64,000 bases of DNA, from NCBI GenBank assembly GCA_946811695.1, contig OX328123.1:46193753-46257752 (forward strand), in the 5' to 3' direction. Of the stretch, positions 49,226 through 61,881 are shown piece after piece; the first letter of the stretch is position 1; the number at the start of each line of letters is the position of its first letter. A model generated the notes under the pieces. It did not search any database. It was not told where the DNA came from and worked only from the letters and a program-made list of their open reading frames with translations. This stretch comes from Gonocerus acuteangulatus. Lineage: Eukaryota > Arthropoda > Insecta > Hemiptera > Coreidae. Both the position numbers and the translations under genes were made by a program.

Positions 49226-50267
49226 CCCTTTCCGTACCGTGGACTGCTCCAGCAGTCGAGAGCGGTCGGGACCAACATACCGTGGACTTGTGTAGAAGTC
49301 GAAGGAAGACGGGACCCACGTACCGTGAACTTGTACAGCAGTCGAGAGCTCGGCGTATCTCTCGCATTCTTTATCTTCTCATTCCTCGACATTAGAGCTA
49401 CCTAGCGTTATCCTATTGTACTTATAGTATTCCTGCCTATTACTAGATGGCATTTGAATGAAGTTTTTGGTCGTTTTTAGTCTAATTAGAACTCGTTGCC
49501 TTCTCCGCCCAGTTACCCTGTCAACCCTAGTCAAATTAGCGTTTGTTTTTATACTTCTGTACATTCCTAACAGCATTTATTTGCAAAATCAGTTAACTTT
49601 TAGTCCTGAAGTTAAGATGTTATAGTGGTGTTTTGTTAAATTTAGAAAAACTGTTTTTCTTTTTTTATTGCGTGTCCTCCATCTTTAAAAAAATATTTAA
49701 TATTTAATTAAAATGTTTAATATATTACATATTTAAATTAATAATTCATTAAATTAACTGTAAATATTTATAATTATGCTTTTGTTTTTGTAACTTAATT
49801 TTATACATAAAAAAAAATATTTAACTCCGCCGGTGTACAAAGTCACGGATCAGAAATGAAGATGGAAAATTTATTTGCCGTAGTTATTGAGTATGTATTT
49901 AATTCCCTTGCTTTTATTCATAAAAGAAAGGGCAAATGGTAACTGAAAATAAAAAAAAACCTTCTTTTTTTTTACTCGTATATATAATATAGCTTCTTTA
50001 TTACTTATTTTTAAAGAAAGTTATTCAATTTAAAATAATTATTTAAATGCCAAACTAATTGAACATAAATAAAAATTAATAATAATTGTAAACAAAATAA
50101 AAATCAATACGATAAATGACGAGTTTAAGTACGGTGAGGAGATCGCTGAAAGTCGAGGCGTTGTGACCGAGAGTGGGAAAAGTATCCCGTACAGGGGGAC
50201 CGAAGCCGGGTGCGAGTATACCGTACTGCAGAACACACTCCTTGCGGCTCTTTGCGTACGAAAAGGG
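49226..50267. mobile_element. piggyBac-like non-autonomous element
   Basis: 1,042 bp flanked by TTAA on both sides (49222-49225 and 50268-50271). Ends CCCTTTCCGTACCG and, inverted, CCCTTTTCGTACGC match at 12 of 14 positions. CCY-starting ends with TTAA duplication are the hallmark of piggyBac. The left subterminal region has three tandem copies of TACCGTGGACT...AGCAGTCGAGAGC-like sequence (about 49233-49350). No transposase. Confidence 0.75.
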
Positions 50268-50408
50268 TTAATATGATGTAATATTAGTAGTTTCATTTTT
50301 CTACTTTTAGGCTACAAATATATCTTTTTTTTAATATCCATTACTCACATAGACTTATTTAGGTCAATTCTTAGTAGTGAAGGGTGATTCTCGGAAGTGA
50401 ATTGATTT

Positions 50409-51147
50409 TTTTTTTTTTTTTTTAATTTAATTTAAAGAATTCCGTGACGTAGGCGAAAAACTCTATAGACGTTAACGTTAAGTAGCAAAAAATAAAGAAA
50501 GAAAGAAAAGATAGTAAGGAGAAAAATAAGAACTGTGACAGAGACAAAAAATAAAGAAACAAAATAATTGAAATGCAAATTAATAAATGACCAAATACAA
50601 CATGAAAAGGAAAATAAATGGATTTAAAAATATATATATATAATTAGATAAAATAAAACATTATTAATAAATACAAAGAGATGTAACGTGAGGAACTGTT
50701 AACAAAAAACTAAAAATAAGATAAAAATTATTAATATCAGTTAAAAAGTTGAATAAGTTAAATTTTGGTGTATAAGTGTGTGTTTTTTAAATATTTAAGT
50801 AGTGAAGTTATTTGTGGGCTACCTTCTGTCAGAAAGTCCCGTAAGTCGTAGGGAATATTTACATTATTGCGTTGTCTGCAGTTCGTAAGTATGTGTTTGA
50901 GGTCGTTACACAATCTGCAAGTTGGTCTGTCCCTTCTGTCTAGTAGGTAGGAATGGGTAAGTAAGGTATGTCCAATACGAAGCCTGGATAGGATAACTTC
51001 GGCCCGACGGGAGAAGTGTTCATTTGTCCAGGCTTTCGTTGTATTTTTAATTTCTCTTAATTTGGCTTCAGTTTTTAAACACTCACCTTCCCACGCGTAC
51101 AGTATGTTAGTTTGTAATGTTTTGTATAAGTCCCTCGAAGTCATAGT
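50409..51147 (-). mobile_element. Non-LTR retrotransposon 3' end, RNase H group
   Basis: Flanked by AATTGATTT (50400-50408 and 51148-51156). The poly(A) is the T run at 50409-50423. Coding is the C-terminal 130 residues, followed by about 350 bp of 3'UTR. Confidence 0.75.
50758..51147 (-). pseudogene. Non-LTR ORF2 C-terminal fragment
   Basis: SRRAEVILSRLRIGHTLLTH and RDRPTCRLCNDLKHILTNC then RQRNNVNIPYDLRDFL match in order the C-terminus of the RNase H element at 42662-43653 (RRDEVVLTRLRIGHTRLTHS, PRCEACN...HLLTDC, RNNLQVPHGLSELL). The zinc motif keeps C-x2-C and H-x4-C with a two-residue deletion between them. The RNase H domain itself is lost by 5' truncation. The apparent first Met falls in the duplicated target site. 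Confidence 0.75.
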
Positions 51148-51159
51148 AATTGATTTCAA

Positions 51160-52020
51160 TCGAAATTTAATACGAATTTCCTAGGTAATTGTAAGTATTC
51201 GTCAAATCGATCCATATAGTAGATTTTTTAATCATTCTGAACTCGCCGATCTTCTTTGTAGATAGATATTTTTATTTTGATTCAAAAGACAGTTCCATAT
51301 TCTAGAATCGTCCATCGCTAGTGTTAATCTATAGATAACCCAGCGTTAAAGACCTAGATGTAGAAGTGCAGTACGAAAACTTTCACCGCAGTTAAAGATT
51401 TAGGGTTTCAGAAAATGATCGTATCGTTGTGATAATGGACAGGATTCGTCAGGGTTTCTTCTGAGGAACATTGGTTATTGCTTAACATCTCAATAAATAA
51501 ATTCAATTTAACACAGCATAGAACAGCTGTTATATCTACTTGTATTCCTGGCTAGATACTGACCGATAACAAAGGCTTCCCTTAATATATAAGCCAACTT
51601 CTGAAACTTAATGGATCGTCAAAGCACACAGCTTGGTCACTTCAAGCTCTCCTTCTCTACGGGGCCAATATTGGGTCGTCACGGACAGTCCTCGCCCTTA
51701 ATTCCAGGAAGGGTGGCGTAGGTCCCGATCAATAAGCCCTTCATAACTATGGTTAGTCTTTACAAAGGGAAATATTATATTTAGGTGGGGATTGGTATAA
51801 TTGTTTATTATCTTTCATTCCGCCATTCAAACTTTTCCTAAAATCTGGTGTTCCAAAGAATGGACTTACTTTCATCTCAATGGAAATAAGCTTCAGTTCT
51901 CGCTCTACTATTTGTAACTTAAAAATCATTATCACGTCAGTACAGAAGTGACTTTGCAGGGTTAAAAATCAATAATTCTGAAAAATGAACTTTATGAAAG
52001 TAAATCTAATCGAATTTATG
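51160..52020. other. No recognisable gene
   Basis: No supported feature. TATAGATAACC near 51333 may be a trace of SINE family 2. Confidence 0.35.
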
Positions 52021-52029
52021 TATATATTT

Positions 52030-53190
52030 TTGGAGATGCTTTGAATGAAAACATAGAAGCGTACAAAAATCTTTCGTGCAATTTGAAAGTTGAAGCACGT
52101 TAACCACCAGAATCCGTCCATCGAAACATGGTTTTGGTAAATTTGCGCGAAAAACATCCTTACGCCTACTTCATATGCTTGCAAGTATTAATTTTATAGG
52201 TTTCTTGGCCTAGAAAAACGCATGAAACCATTTTTATGGCGATAGATTTAACGGTCTTCGATAAAAGGGGAAAAATAGCTGTCGAATAATGTTTTTCGTA
52301 CTTTCAATCATGGGATTCAGTTGAAATATGTTGTACTGCATGTTTGAAACTCATCGAAACTAAGTTGTTAAAAGTTTGGTTACGTTTGAAGTTAGAAAAG
52401 GTTTAGAATAAAATATTTTATTAACAGACATGAAATATTTTGGGATATTCTATATTTCCCTTAATATTTCGAAAACCGTTTAGAAATAGTGGTAAATGGA
52501 AAGCGTGGGCGTATATGAAGATATTTTGATTTGATCGGTAAAAATTTCATAAAACCCTTAAAAATAAATTAAATAAGATCATTTAGTTCATAAAACATAT
52601 TCTATTTTGGGTGTAATAGCGCTTAAGTTGACTAAAGTATTCCATATACCGGAAATGGTCTACGCCCCCCCCCCCAAAATTTTCCCAGCCCCCTCCGAAA
52701 TTATTTTCTATATACGCCCATGATGGAAAGTGATTATTCGAAAATTTAATGAATTCTCTACAAAAACGTTCTGAAGAAATTTTCCATTAGGCGATGTCAA
52801 TCGGATAAATAAGTGCTTACATCTTAAATGTGTTTGTTTTGTTCTTTTGAACAGGTTTTTGTCTTTGTTTAAATCTAATTAATTGGTTCTTTTATGCTGT
52901 TTTACAATGCATCTGTAAAATTAGTATTTTAGTAAAAGAAAATAATAAACATTAAGTAGGTAGTCTAAATCTAGAGCGAACCTTGACGAAGTCAAGGAGT
53001 CAATTTTCCTTGTCAGCTAGTAAGGTTATTCAGCAATGACTTGTCAGCAATGACCTATTTAGGGCCACAAATGTATTTCATGAAAGGTCTAACCAAAATT
53101 AGAACTGTTTCTATTTCAACCTTTCCAAATGACACTAGGTATAAGAACGGAACCGCGCTAAGATAACGCAGGTTCTGCGAGTCGGACTTT
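52030..53190 (-). mobile_element. Family A element carrying a MITE insertion
   Basis: The interior matches other copies. The right end is GGAACCGCGCTAAGATAACGC then GCGAGTCGGACTTTT. The hairpin and AT core are missing at the left. A 219-bp MITE interrupts it at 52504. Confidence 0.6.
52504..52722. mobile_element. hAT-like MITE, 219 bp
   Basis: Ends CGTGGGCGTATAT and, inverted, CATGGGCGTATAT. Flanked by the 8-bp duplication ATGGAAAG (52496-52503 and 52723-52730). An 8-bp duplication with CA-type ends indicates the hAT superfamily. Second copy at 41469-41733. Confidence 0.8.
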
Positions 53191-53194
53191 TCCC

Positions 53195-55075
53195 ATTATT
53201 TAATAGGAAGGATTATTTTGAGGCATGTCAATGAATTTCTTCATGTTTTATTGTTATTACTAAAAGCAACTAAAAAAACAAAAAGCAAAAGTGTAGAGGT
53301 CGAAGATAAATAGGAATGGTGCGTTTTTAGGTCCCTTCTAATGAAGTACCGTTCCAAATAAACTTATATCCCTCTCAGGTTACATTTATAATTTGAAACG
53401 AAATAGCTTTTCCCTCAGCTTGTTTTATACGACTTACAGAGAAATATATTTCGAAAAGGCTTTTGGAGCTTATAGTGAAGTCTTATAAGTTTTTATTCAG
53501 GGACTTTACTCGGTCGTAAAACAACATCCATACTAGAAAAAACTATTTAATTGAAATTATCTTTATAATACAAATTTCATTCAGCTAAGTTTATTCAATT
53601 TTCTTGAAAAAATTAACTTCTCCAATGTAGCCAAATTTAATTAATACAATGATGTGATAGTCATTACTCATTTAACTACATCTGTCTTAATTTTCTTCAA
53701 ACATAAAAAAAAATAATCATTTTCTTTCTGTAAAAAAGACCGAAGAAGGACTATATAGTATTCCGGATTTCCTAATATTACCAACAGGTATAATTAATTT
53801 ACATTTCTTCAGCTTAGTGTAGTCAGTCAATATATATAAAAAAAAAAAATAAATAAAAAAAAATTATAGGAAGAAAAGAGGACAATTATAAGACAATTAT
53901 AATTGCCTTAAAATTGCCCTATATATTTAATGATGTGAAGTTTCTGAAATTAAAATGAAATAATAAGGATTTGAAATAGTACAGTGGATAGTTTAGTTTG
54001 AAGTGAGCTTTGTTTAGATGCTGTTGGGTTTGTAGTGCTACTTGACCCAAAGAACACACATTTTTTTCTGATAACGTTTAATCAAATAACTCATTCAATT
54101 TAATGAAAACTGTAGTCCTTAAATATAGCGCGAAAAAAAAAGTTCCTTTCTCTTTCTCGACTAATGGCTTATGGAAAACTCTCTTGAACCTGCACTCTCT
54201 GAAACTCTCTTGTTTCTTGCACGTTATAATTATAGGTCTCAATATTCTAAAGGATTCATCGAAGCATTTTTCCTTAAAATACTACGTTTAGACGGCTCTG
54301 TGTGGGAATTTGACATCGTACAATTCGTTCAATATACAACCGACCGCTTTACATATTTGACGTGGTGTAAGTGGGGGCTTGCAATTTCGGACAAGACGTA
54401 GACAATTACCTTTTTCACAGTATTAAGCTAAATTGTTGGTTGCGAAATCTTTGTCAACCGTTGAACGCCAAGCAAATCATTTTCGTTTTTCGTTTTTTTT
54501 TTTCTTTTTAGATCCCTGTAATCAAATTTGAACTGATAACTATTCCAGATTTTTACTTATTTCAACATCCTCAGAGATAGATAGATATGGGGTCCAGAAA
54601 ATGGGTTAGCTAAGTCAATTTGTCCTTGATAAATCATGTGGCAGTCCCAGGCGGCGTGTAATTGTGTCTGCTTGGCATAAAGCTTGATTTGCTCCCATCA
54701 ATCTTCGACTGCTATTGGAAAATTAATCAATCAGAGAAGTGGATTGAGTCGAAAGTGTGCATTATTCTCTTCTATTGGCCATTCTGAATGCCCCCTATCC
54801 ACGGATTCATAATCACATCGTTCTGAATGTTTTCAGTCCCCTGTGGCTCATAGTTTAGATTAAAATTGTAATTGTTACTAAAAAATACCATCTCAATTAT
54901 CATGGATATCTTATTTGCAAGTGAAATGATAATTTATCTTGCTCACATGACGTTAAAGGGTATCCGTTATTATTAATATTGCAACTTTCATCGTACATGG
55001 AGTTTCGTAATTTGAAGTCATCAATTAAACAATTATTGCCATGTTAAAGATTTTCACACGAACTTTTTGAGGTTT
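53195..55075. other. Gene-poor stretch
   Basis: No recognised coding region. Short overlapping frames at 54103-54401 have no motif I know. Confidence 0.35.
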
Positions 55076-55172
55076 CAATTATTTAACACATTCTTAATTG
55101 CATAGGATCTTCACCTCAACCATCTTTCATTTATTTTATTTTTTTTTTTTTTTTTTTTTTACATTTTTAACG

Positions 55173-55194
55173 TTTCGCCTACAGGCCCATCCTC
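55173..55194 (-). ncRNA. Hammerhead-like core, left arm
   Basis: The minus strand reads ATGAGGATGGGCCTGTAGGC then GAAACG. The TGAGGA and GAAA boxes flank a GGCCTGTAGGC-type stem. Other stems not established. Confidence 0.4.
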
Positions 55195-55479
55195 ATGAAA
55201 CTAGAAGAAAAACACATTCCATTATCTACAATTTCAATAAAAATCCCCCCTTATTTTTTCTATGTAATTATAATAATAACTCCCCAATTCATTTTCTTAA
55301 AATTATCATTTAAAGCTAATATTACCTTCAACTTATCTGTTCACAATTCATTCACACTTTTTTTTAAAGTGCTTGTCTTCACAGTCATTTTTTCAGCTAC
55401 TACTACACGTGAATGGACATCATTAAAAAGCATTTTTTATTGAAATTGTAGATAATGGAATGTGTTTTCGTCTAGTTTC

Positions 55480-55503
55480 ATGAGGATGGACCTGAGGCCG
55501 AAA
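55480..55503 (+). ncRNA. Hammerhead-like core, right arm
   Basis: ATGAGGATGGACCTGAGGCC then GAAACG. GG-CC and CC-GG can pair as stem II with one bulged A. Confidence 0.4.
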
Positions 55504-55539
55504 CGTTAAAAATGTAAAAAAGAAAAACAATAAGCAATA

Positions 55540-55717
55540 GGGGTCTCCCGTGGTCTAGTGACTAGCGCGCTAGATTCATAAGCAGGAGATGGTGGGTTCG
55601 ATCCCCACCGGCGCCAGAAATTTTCTCATCTCAGGGCCCGCTGAGAAAATTCCTGGCTGCACCCTGGATGTCCGGCGCTAATAGCCACGATTTGTTGATG
55701 CGCCGTAAAAAAAAAAA
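55540..55717 (+). mobile_element. tRNA-derived SINE, family 1, intact
   Basis: A 178-bp copy flanked by the exact 11-bp target duplication AATAAGCAATA (55529-55539 and 55718-55728). Head GGGGTCTCCCGTGGTCTAGT, B-box GGTTCGATCC, body hairpin (TTTTCTCA/TGAGAAAA), GATGCGCCGT and an A tail of about 13. It gives the empty-site reference for the two insertions at 9439 and 10201. Confidence 0.9.
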
Positions 55718-55777
55718 AATAAGCAATAAATAAAGATGGCGAAGATCCAATGCAATTAAGAATGTGTTAAATAACTA

Positions 55778-56212
55778 TTAGTATACAAGCACATGACACT
55801 CATTTTCAAATCTCTATTTGTCGGAATTAAGGAATTCTTAAATTTTGAACTCAATGCTGGTTCATTAAATATGCAGATACTCAGGTAAAAAATTGCGAAA
55901 AACCTCGGACGGCCAGAAAGTGTCTTCTATTAATGGGTTTAGTGAATTAAATAACTTTTATTTTATTTTTTTATGGTAAAATTGGAATTTCATTGTCTTA
56001 AACGGTTTTTGTGCAATTCATTCTTATCCAATACAAAATATGTCTACGTTAAAAAAAAAAACACCAGAAAATTGGACATAACTGCTTTTCCCTTCGGAAT
56101 CGGTCCATACATAAAATGTACTTTTTTGTTTGAAATTATGTCACCTCCTAGAGTTTGGCTACTTAGACCTGAATCATCATGTAAACTATCTACACACACA
56201 CATACATATATA

Positions 56213-56215
<3 letters not shown>
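55778..56215. other. No recognisable gene
   Basis: No supported feature. Confidence 0.3.

Positions 56216-56267
<52 letters not shown>
56216..56267. repeat. (AT)n microsatellite
   Basis: Pure TA repeat preceded by a short (CA)n. Confidence 0.95.
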
Positions 56268-56272
<5 letters not shown>

Positions 56273-56907
56273 CTGCTGTTTATAATCAAATAATAATAAT
56301 AATAATTCTGTTGATTAGCCTATATAACGGTAGTCAGGGAAGAATGGCGGCTAAAACAGAAAGCTAAATTTTTCCGGATGAGCTGGGAAAAATAAAGGAG
56401 AAGATGAAAGGGAAATTAATGGAAGTCCTATCAATAGTAATGAGGCAATATTCAAGCTTCTCCACCATCTGTTCTTGCTTCTTCCTAAAGCTTGTCGTTT
56501 AATCAATCCTCTGATTCCCCTCTCTTTCTTATATCGGCTTCATTTCCTACTTCTTAAGGAAAAGGATTCCTATGGAATTTTGATGAAGAACACTATAGTC
56601 AGAGCAAAAACAGTTATAAATATCCTCCGAAAAGGACAATTTTCTGACACTGGGGAAAAATATAATCCATACAGAAATAAATGATAGATTATTGATAATT
56701 CTGGCAATTTAAAGCATCCCATAGAAACATAGAGTACATTCATAAGTTTTTCTGTGATGGAGAAATAAAACCGCACAATTTTGAGTACAGAAATGTTGAA
56801 TATTTGATTTTGATCTTAGATCATTTTAAATTTATTTTTAAACTGCTAAATCTAGAGGTCCTCTAACAACAGAAACAAGGCAATTTTAAATTAATGTTAA
56901 TGTTAAA

Positions 56908-57115
56908 TTGGAGACCCGTATGCCCAAATTGATAAGGCGTGATCACCCTGTACCTACGAATGTGGGTTTGATTACCTTACTATTGGGTAGCTATTGGGTG
57001 GGTTTCATTCATTCAATAGAAAAGTAAAGTCATGGGCCCAATCCTGGCTGATGATGATTGTAAACTGTAAATAACCTATACTAAAAATCGTTGTCACATG
57101 TATTAAATTTATATA
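56908..57115 (+). mobile_element. tRNA-derived SINE, family 2, diverged copy
   Basis: AAGGCGTGATCACC, degenerate B box GGGTTTGATTACC, GGGCCCAATCCTGGCT and an A/T-rich tail align in order with 25714-25920. Confidence 0.6.
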
Positions 57116-57159
57116 AATAATTAATGTGTATCAGAACGAAAATGTTTATTTGGTTTCAT

Positions 57160-57910
57160 TTTGAAAACACTCCGGCACGCAGGAACTGCGTCATCTTAGC
57201 GCGTTTCCCTTCTTATCCATTGTGACATTTGAAAGGAATAGATACAGTTATTAGATGTTAGATCATTCGTAGAAAAAATATCTTGAATAGAAGCAATATT
57301 TTAGGTGCACAGTAGCCAAGTTACAGAGAAGTGGTTGTATCAGTGATTATGTTTTGTAAGCCACAATAACTTGCAAAAAAATCTTGCCAAGATAAGGGTT
57401 TTTTTAAGCACTTATGTCTATAAATGTGACCACCCCATCGAAAGTTGCTAAGGAACTTTTTCTATAGCGACTTTAGTAAGCTTGCGAATGTTCACCTAAT
57501 TACAACGATTTCCCAACCGTTTTCGAGATATTAAGGAAAACATACGAAGTTCCCAAAACTTTTCATGCCTGTCAAAAAATGTTTTATTCTAATTCCTCTC
57601 TATCTCCAAACGTAACCAAAATTAGACATCTTAGTTTGGATGAATTTTAAACACGCACAAAATATTTCAACTGAATACCATAATTGTATGTACCCAAATA
57701 AAATTGTTCTTCAACAACTATTTGTCTACTTTTTACGAAAACAGTAACAGATATTGCCTTAAAAATGGTTTCATTCTTTTTCCTACGTCGAAGGACCTGC
57801 AAGCCTATACACGGAAAGCCCTAAAGGCAACGATCTTTCATTTTTGCTTAACAACTTTCAAGGAAAAAATGTTTTTTAAATTAGTTAAATCTACGTTTAC
57901 AGGTCGAAAA
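57160..57910 (+). mobile_element. Family A element, 3' truncated
   Basis: The 5' end is ACACTCCGGCACGCAGGAAC and TGCGTCATCTTAGCGCG, followed by a diverged interior (CCCAACCGTTTTCGAGATAT, CCAAACGTAACCAAAATTAG). No AT core or hairpin end. Confidence 0.6.
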
Positions 57911-58009
57911 CGTATTAATGTATAAAAACGTGATGATTGAAATTGATAAATTTAACGATATAAAATTCTAATGATATCGCCGATACAAAAGCAAACTAAC
58001 GAATATGAA

Positions 58010-58205
58010 AATCACCACTTTTCAGAGTGGAAAAGTATTTATTCATAACTTTTTTTTGGGCAGTCAAATATTCGGCAGATTTGACTTTTTGATAGTGGAA
58101 TACTTTCCCTTTAATAGAGTGAAGTCAGATTGAAGAATTTGCTGTAAATAAGTCCAGCAGAAATTATTAAAGATGGACAATGAAAGATGCATTTTTTTCA
58201 TATTC
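58010..58205 (-). repeat. Dispersed repeat, partner of 30640-30870
   Basis: Reverse-complement match including GAAAATCACCACTTT and CATTTGTATCGA-like segments. Confidence 0.45.
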
Positions 58206-60390
58206 GTTAGTTTCCATTTGTATCGACGATATATACTGCCATCAAAGGAAACGTTGTTAAGAAATGGCCTCGTGTTACGAAAATTGAAGAGATATAGTTT
58301 TCATAAGTAATCTTATCATGTGTAGGCTATTATTTGAAAAATAGTAATTTCGCTGACAATGATAATATCATATAAGATACAAAGATTAGAATTACTTAAA
58401 TTAAAATTAATTTTAATATTATATTTTAAATTTCTTAAATTAATTAATTAATATATATTATATATTAAATGGCACTAATGGTCTAGATGCGCCGTAAAAT
58501 AAAAATTAAACAAAAAATTATACATTAAAATTAATTTTAATGTAGATATTACTTGAGATTCCACGAATTGTTCATATGAAGCATTGTTGTAGGTAGTTTG
58601 TTGGGAAAATTTGTAAGGCTCATCTGAACTTTGAGTTCCCACCTGATATATCTCAACTACAAAAGGTCGTATTGTTGTAAGAGTCCCACTTGAGGACTAA
58701 TGAAACAACTTGCAGGCGGAGAAGGAACTTCTACAAACTCCATCTACCTGTCTCGCGGTACTAATGACTCCTAAACTATTTGTTACGGAGAGCATCTTCC
58801 GCATAGAAGAAACACCAGGAATACGGGACATAGTTCTGCAGGTCTATTAGGATGCTCGACTTTTCTTTGCATTTCTTTATTCATGGACTCTGCAAATTCA
58901 GTAATTAGTGACATAATTACTAGTTCATTAACTTGAAAGGAATTCGAACTAGTAGTTAATAGAGTGCGCTTAGATGTTGTTCGCATTATGGTCGGCTTTT
59001 TGGAAAGAGAGGAAACAAAAAAATCTCCAACTATACGAGAACCATCTTCTCTATTATTTCTAAATACAATGCACAAAACTTACAATCTTAAGCTAAATTT
59101 AGTTCATAATTAATTGTAGTTTTGAACTACTCTCTCAGAAAAGCAGCATAAAATGATAATTTTCAAAGCGTAAAGTAGAGTGTGCTTGAAAATAACGGTT
59201 GTAAAACATGAATTTCATCTCAACAACTTTTCTCTTGAGAAGAATAATGGCAAGAAATAAAGATCTCACTTAAAAAGTTTAAAGCGTGAATTGTCGATGA
59301 AGTTAGAAAGTCGTGAGTTATGGCACCGTCGTTTCAAGATAATCCATGAGAAAATGGTCCTTTATAATGCAATATTCTTTCCAAGTGCTAACTATTACTT
59401 TGATCATCGCATTTCTCATTGTTACATAATTGAATATATAATTTATCGACAATGTAAAATTTTTATTTTAGGAGAAATTAAGAAGTCTTGAAATACTGTG
59501 AGAGTTATTCCCATTCAGCAATGATTCGAAACAAATATTTTACAAATGGGGGTCGTAATTATGTGCGTAATGTTTAGCTGAAAATCAGGCATTGTTCGAT
59601 TTATAGATTTTATGTAGGCAAAAAACTACAAGGTTATCATTTTCCAAAATTTTAGCATAGCTCCTGCTTACCTGCTATTGACAAGATAAACAAGTCTAAT
59701 GGTGCCCTTCAGGATTTTGGTGAAATATAATTCTAGCAACAAGGACATCGCTGGCGATAGATGCAGGAATACATTGACAACAAAATCCCAAGGACGAAGA
59801 TTAAAGGAGGATTATTAATCCATTTTAACATAGTATGGACAAACAAAAATTCAAATAAATGCGAAGTTTTGGGCGCTCAAATGTTTTTAAGACCAGAAAG
59901 CGGCGGTGTCCATTTATAACAGATAAAGCCCATCACCTTATTCACACACAAACAACAAAAACAATGACATTCTTAATAAAAATGCATTGATATCTTTGCA
60001 GTCTCATTTTACTACCGAAAGCGTTTAAAGAACTCAAGAGGAAAGATAAACTTATTTCTGAAACGAAACCAATACATTTGAAAATTAAAGTAAAATTTTT
60101 TTCTAGATGTGATTGTCCTATTGAAATTCGAAATATATTAATTTTTTAAGAAATGTTATAGGCTTCCGAATGATTATCATTAGCCTGTCAGAATTATCCA
60201 ACAGTTTCAAACATGCTTAACAAAATATATTTCAAAAGTGCTCATTTTAGTTGGTAAAATACTTTATAATACTTAATACTCTAATGATATCTTCGTTTGG
60301 TGAATGATAGACGAGGGAAAACCTTTCAATTATATCCGTTATTCTGGATTGCCTTAAATTGAAGTTCTTTTCTTTTATTTATTTATTTTT
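58206..60390. other. Gene-poor stretch
   Basis: A short SINE-tail match lies at 58471-58500 (GGCACTAATGGTCTAGATGC, GCCGTAAAA). Open frames at 58783-59076 (minus) and 59291-59491 have no recognisable motif. Confidence 0.35.
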
Positions 60391-60394
60391 TACA

Positions 60395-60530
60395 GGAGTA
60401 CAGAGTTTTTCCGCCGGAATACACTCCACATTCCATTTCTATGGAATGCTCTACCTCAATCTATAATATCCGTCAGTTTAAATCCTTTGTCCACCCTCGC
60501 AATGTCCGCTCGTTTTCCTTCGCCCTCTAT
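60395..60530 (+). pseudogene. Possible non-LTR RT C-terminal remnant
   Basis: TEFFRRNTLHIPFLWNALPQ is followed, after a frameshift, by NIRQFKSFVHPRN. The F-R-LWN-LP-x-FK pattern resembles the C-terminal tail of CR1/Jockey-type reverse transcriptases (usually FFxRxxxLWNSLP...FK). Short and frameshifted, so tentative. Confidence 0.4.
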
Positions 60531-60710
60531 TCTTCTGCTCATAGAACCGTATCTTTCGACCGCTCCTTCATCTACCGAGCCACTATGTAGTCCCCATTTC
60601 TATATCCGACACTCTATACCGCTTTATCGACTTTCACCTACCCACACGGTAAGACGTCCTACGCCATATCAGACTAATTATTTTTGGATTCAGAAATTAT
60701 TATGATATTT

Positions 60711-61581
60711 TATACCCCCAAAGGAAGATATTTTTGTACCCAAAAGCAATTAAACACTCGAACATAATGTAAGAAAACACTGGAAATCATGAATAAACGT
60801 TTGTCAAGCAACACACTATCTCACATTGAACGTTTTTAAACTTACTCCCAAATCACTTGGCACTTGGATAATTTATTGAGAAGTAATTGAAACCAAACAA
60901 GTCCAACTTGTCGTTTTATTTTTTGTTTTCTCTTTAGCGCACTACTCAATATGCTTAGAAATAAGCCCTTTTCGCCCTTCTATCTATGAAGTCATATTTA
61001 CACAAAAATTATCTCTAATTAATTTTGTTTTAACGAATACAAGAACTTTCCACCGAGAGAATATACTCCAGCTTAAGCCTAGAATCTCTCTGCCTTTTTT
61101 TATTACCAGTGATAAGTAGAAAACGTCTCATTTTTTTACAACACAATTACAGCAACTATTACTAAATTAAAAATGATCTGAAAATAGATAGTATGAAATT
61201 AGAAGAGTGAAATCATTAACTTTTACAGCTAAAAATAAGGAAAGATAAGCATTAAAAACGAAATTGGAGGTGGAATAGTTGAAACGGACGCTGGTTGGAG
61301 GAGCTGAGGACTTTAATAGCTAGTTGTGGAATGCTCTAGATTATACTTGGCTTACAGACAGTACTCCAAATAGCTGGAGGTTGGATCTCCGTCTAGGACA
61401 ATTTGCATCTGATTACCATTCGGAGAAGAGGGCTTGGCTTTATTCGCACTTTTATTGGCCGGCATTTGACGTGGAAACGTGAGACTAGACTACTCTAATG
61501 AAACTGCGGTTAGAAGCCACGTTCACGGTTATCTCAATATCGCTCTAAAAATATTAAAAGTGGCTCTCCATTTTAAGCATA
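60711..61581. other. No recognisable gene
   Basis: No supported feature. Confidence 0.3.
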
Positions 61582-61881
61582 CTTGGATACCTCTTCAAGA
61601 GCCTTAAAACTAGATACAGCCAAATGGACCGAATGTGAATTCCGCTAGAATGTCCTCGTCATTACTGAAGATCATCTACCAAACGCCAGTCCTGTTTTTA
61701 GTCAGCTGTTTAGCAATCGATAGAGTCAAAACTTAAATTTCAATAACACGGTTGTACAAATTTTAAGTTTGGACTCTATGCATTTTTAAACAGCTGAATA
61801 AAAACACAGCTGAAGGCTGCTATGTAAAACGTGGCCATTCTAGCGGAAGGCTCACCTTCGTCCCATTTGGCTGTATCTCGT

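Larger units (their letters stand above)
55078..55777. mobile_element. Non-coding inverted-repeat element with hammerhead-like motifs
   Basis: The left arm (about 55083-55245) and right arm (about 55432-55777) are reverse complements: ATTATTTAACACATTCTTAA, GATCTTC, TTTAACGTTTCG, CATCCTCATGAAACTAG and CATTCCATTATCTACAATTT recur in mirrored order. The right arm is split by a SINE. Each arm has a hammerhead-like core. The layout matches the inverted termini of the Penelope-like element at 36143-37347, but the central 185 bp codes for nothing recognisable, so a non-autonomous PLE relative is inferred. Confidence 0.65.
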
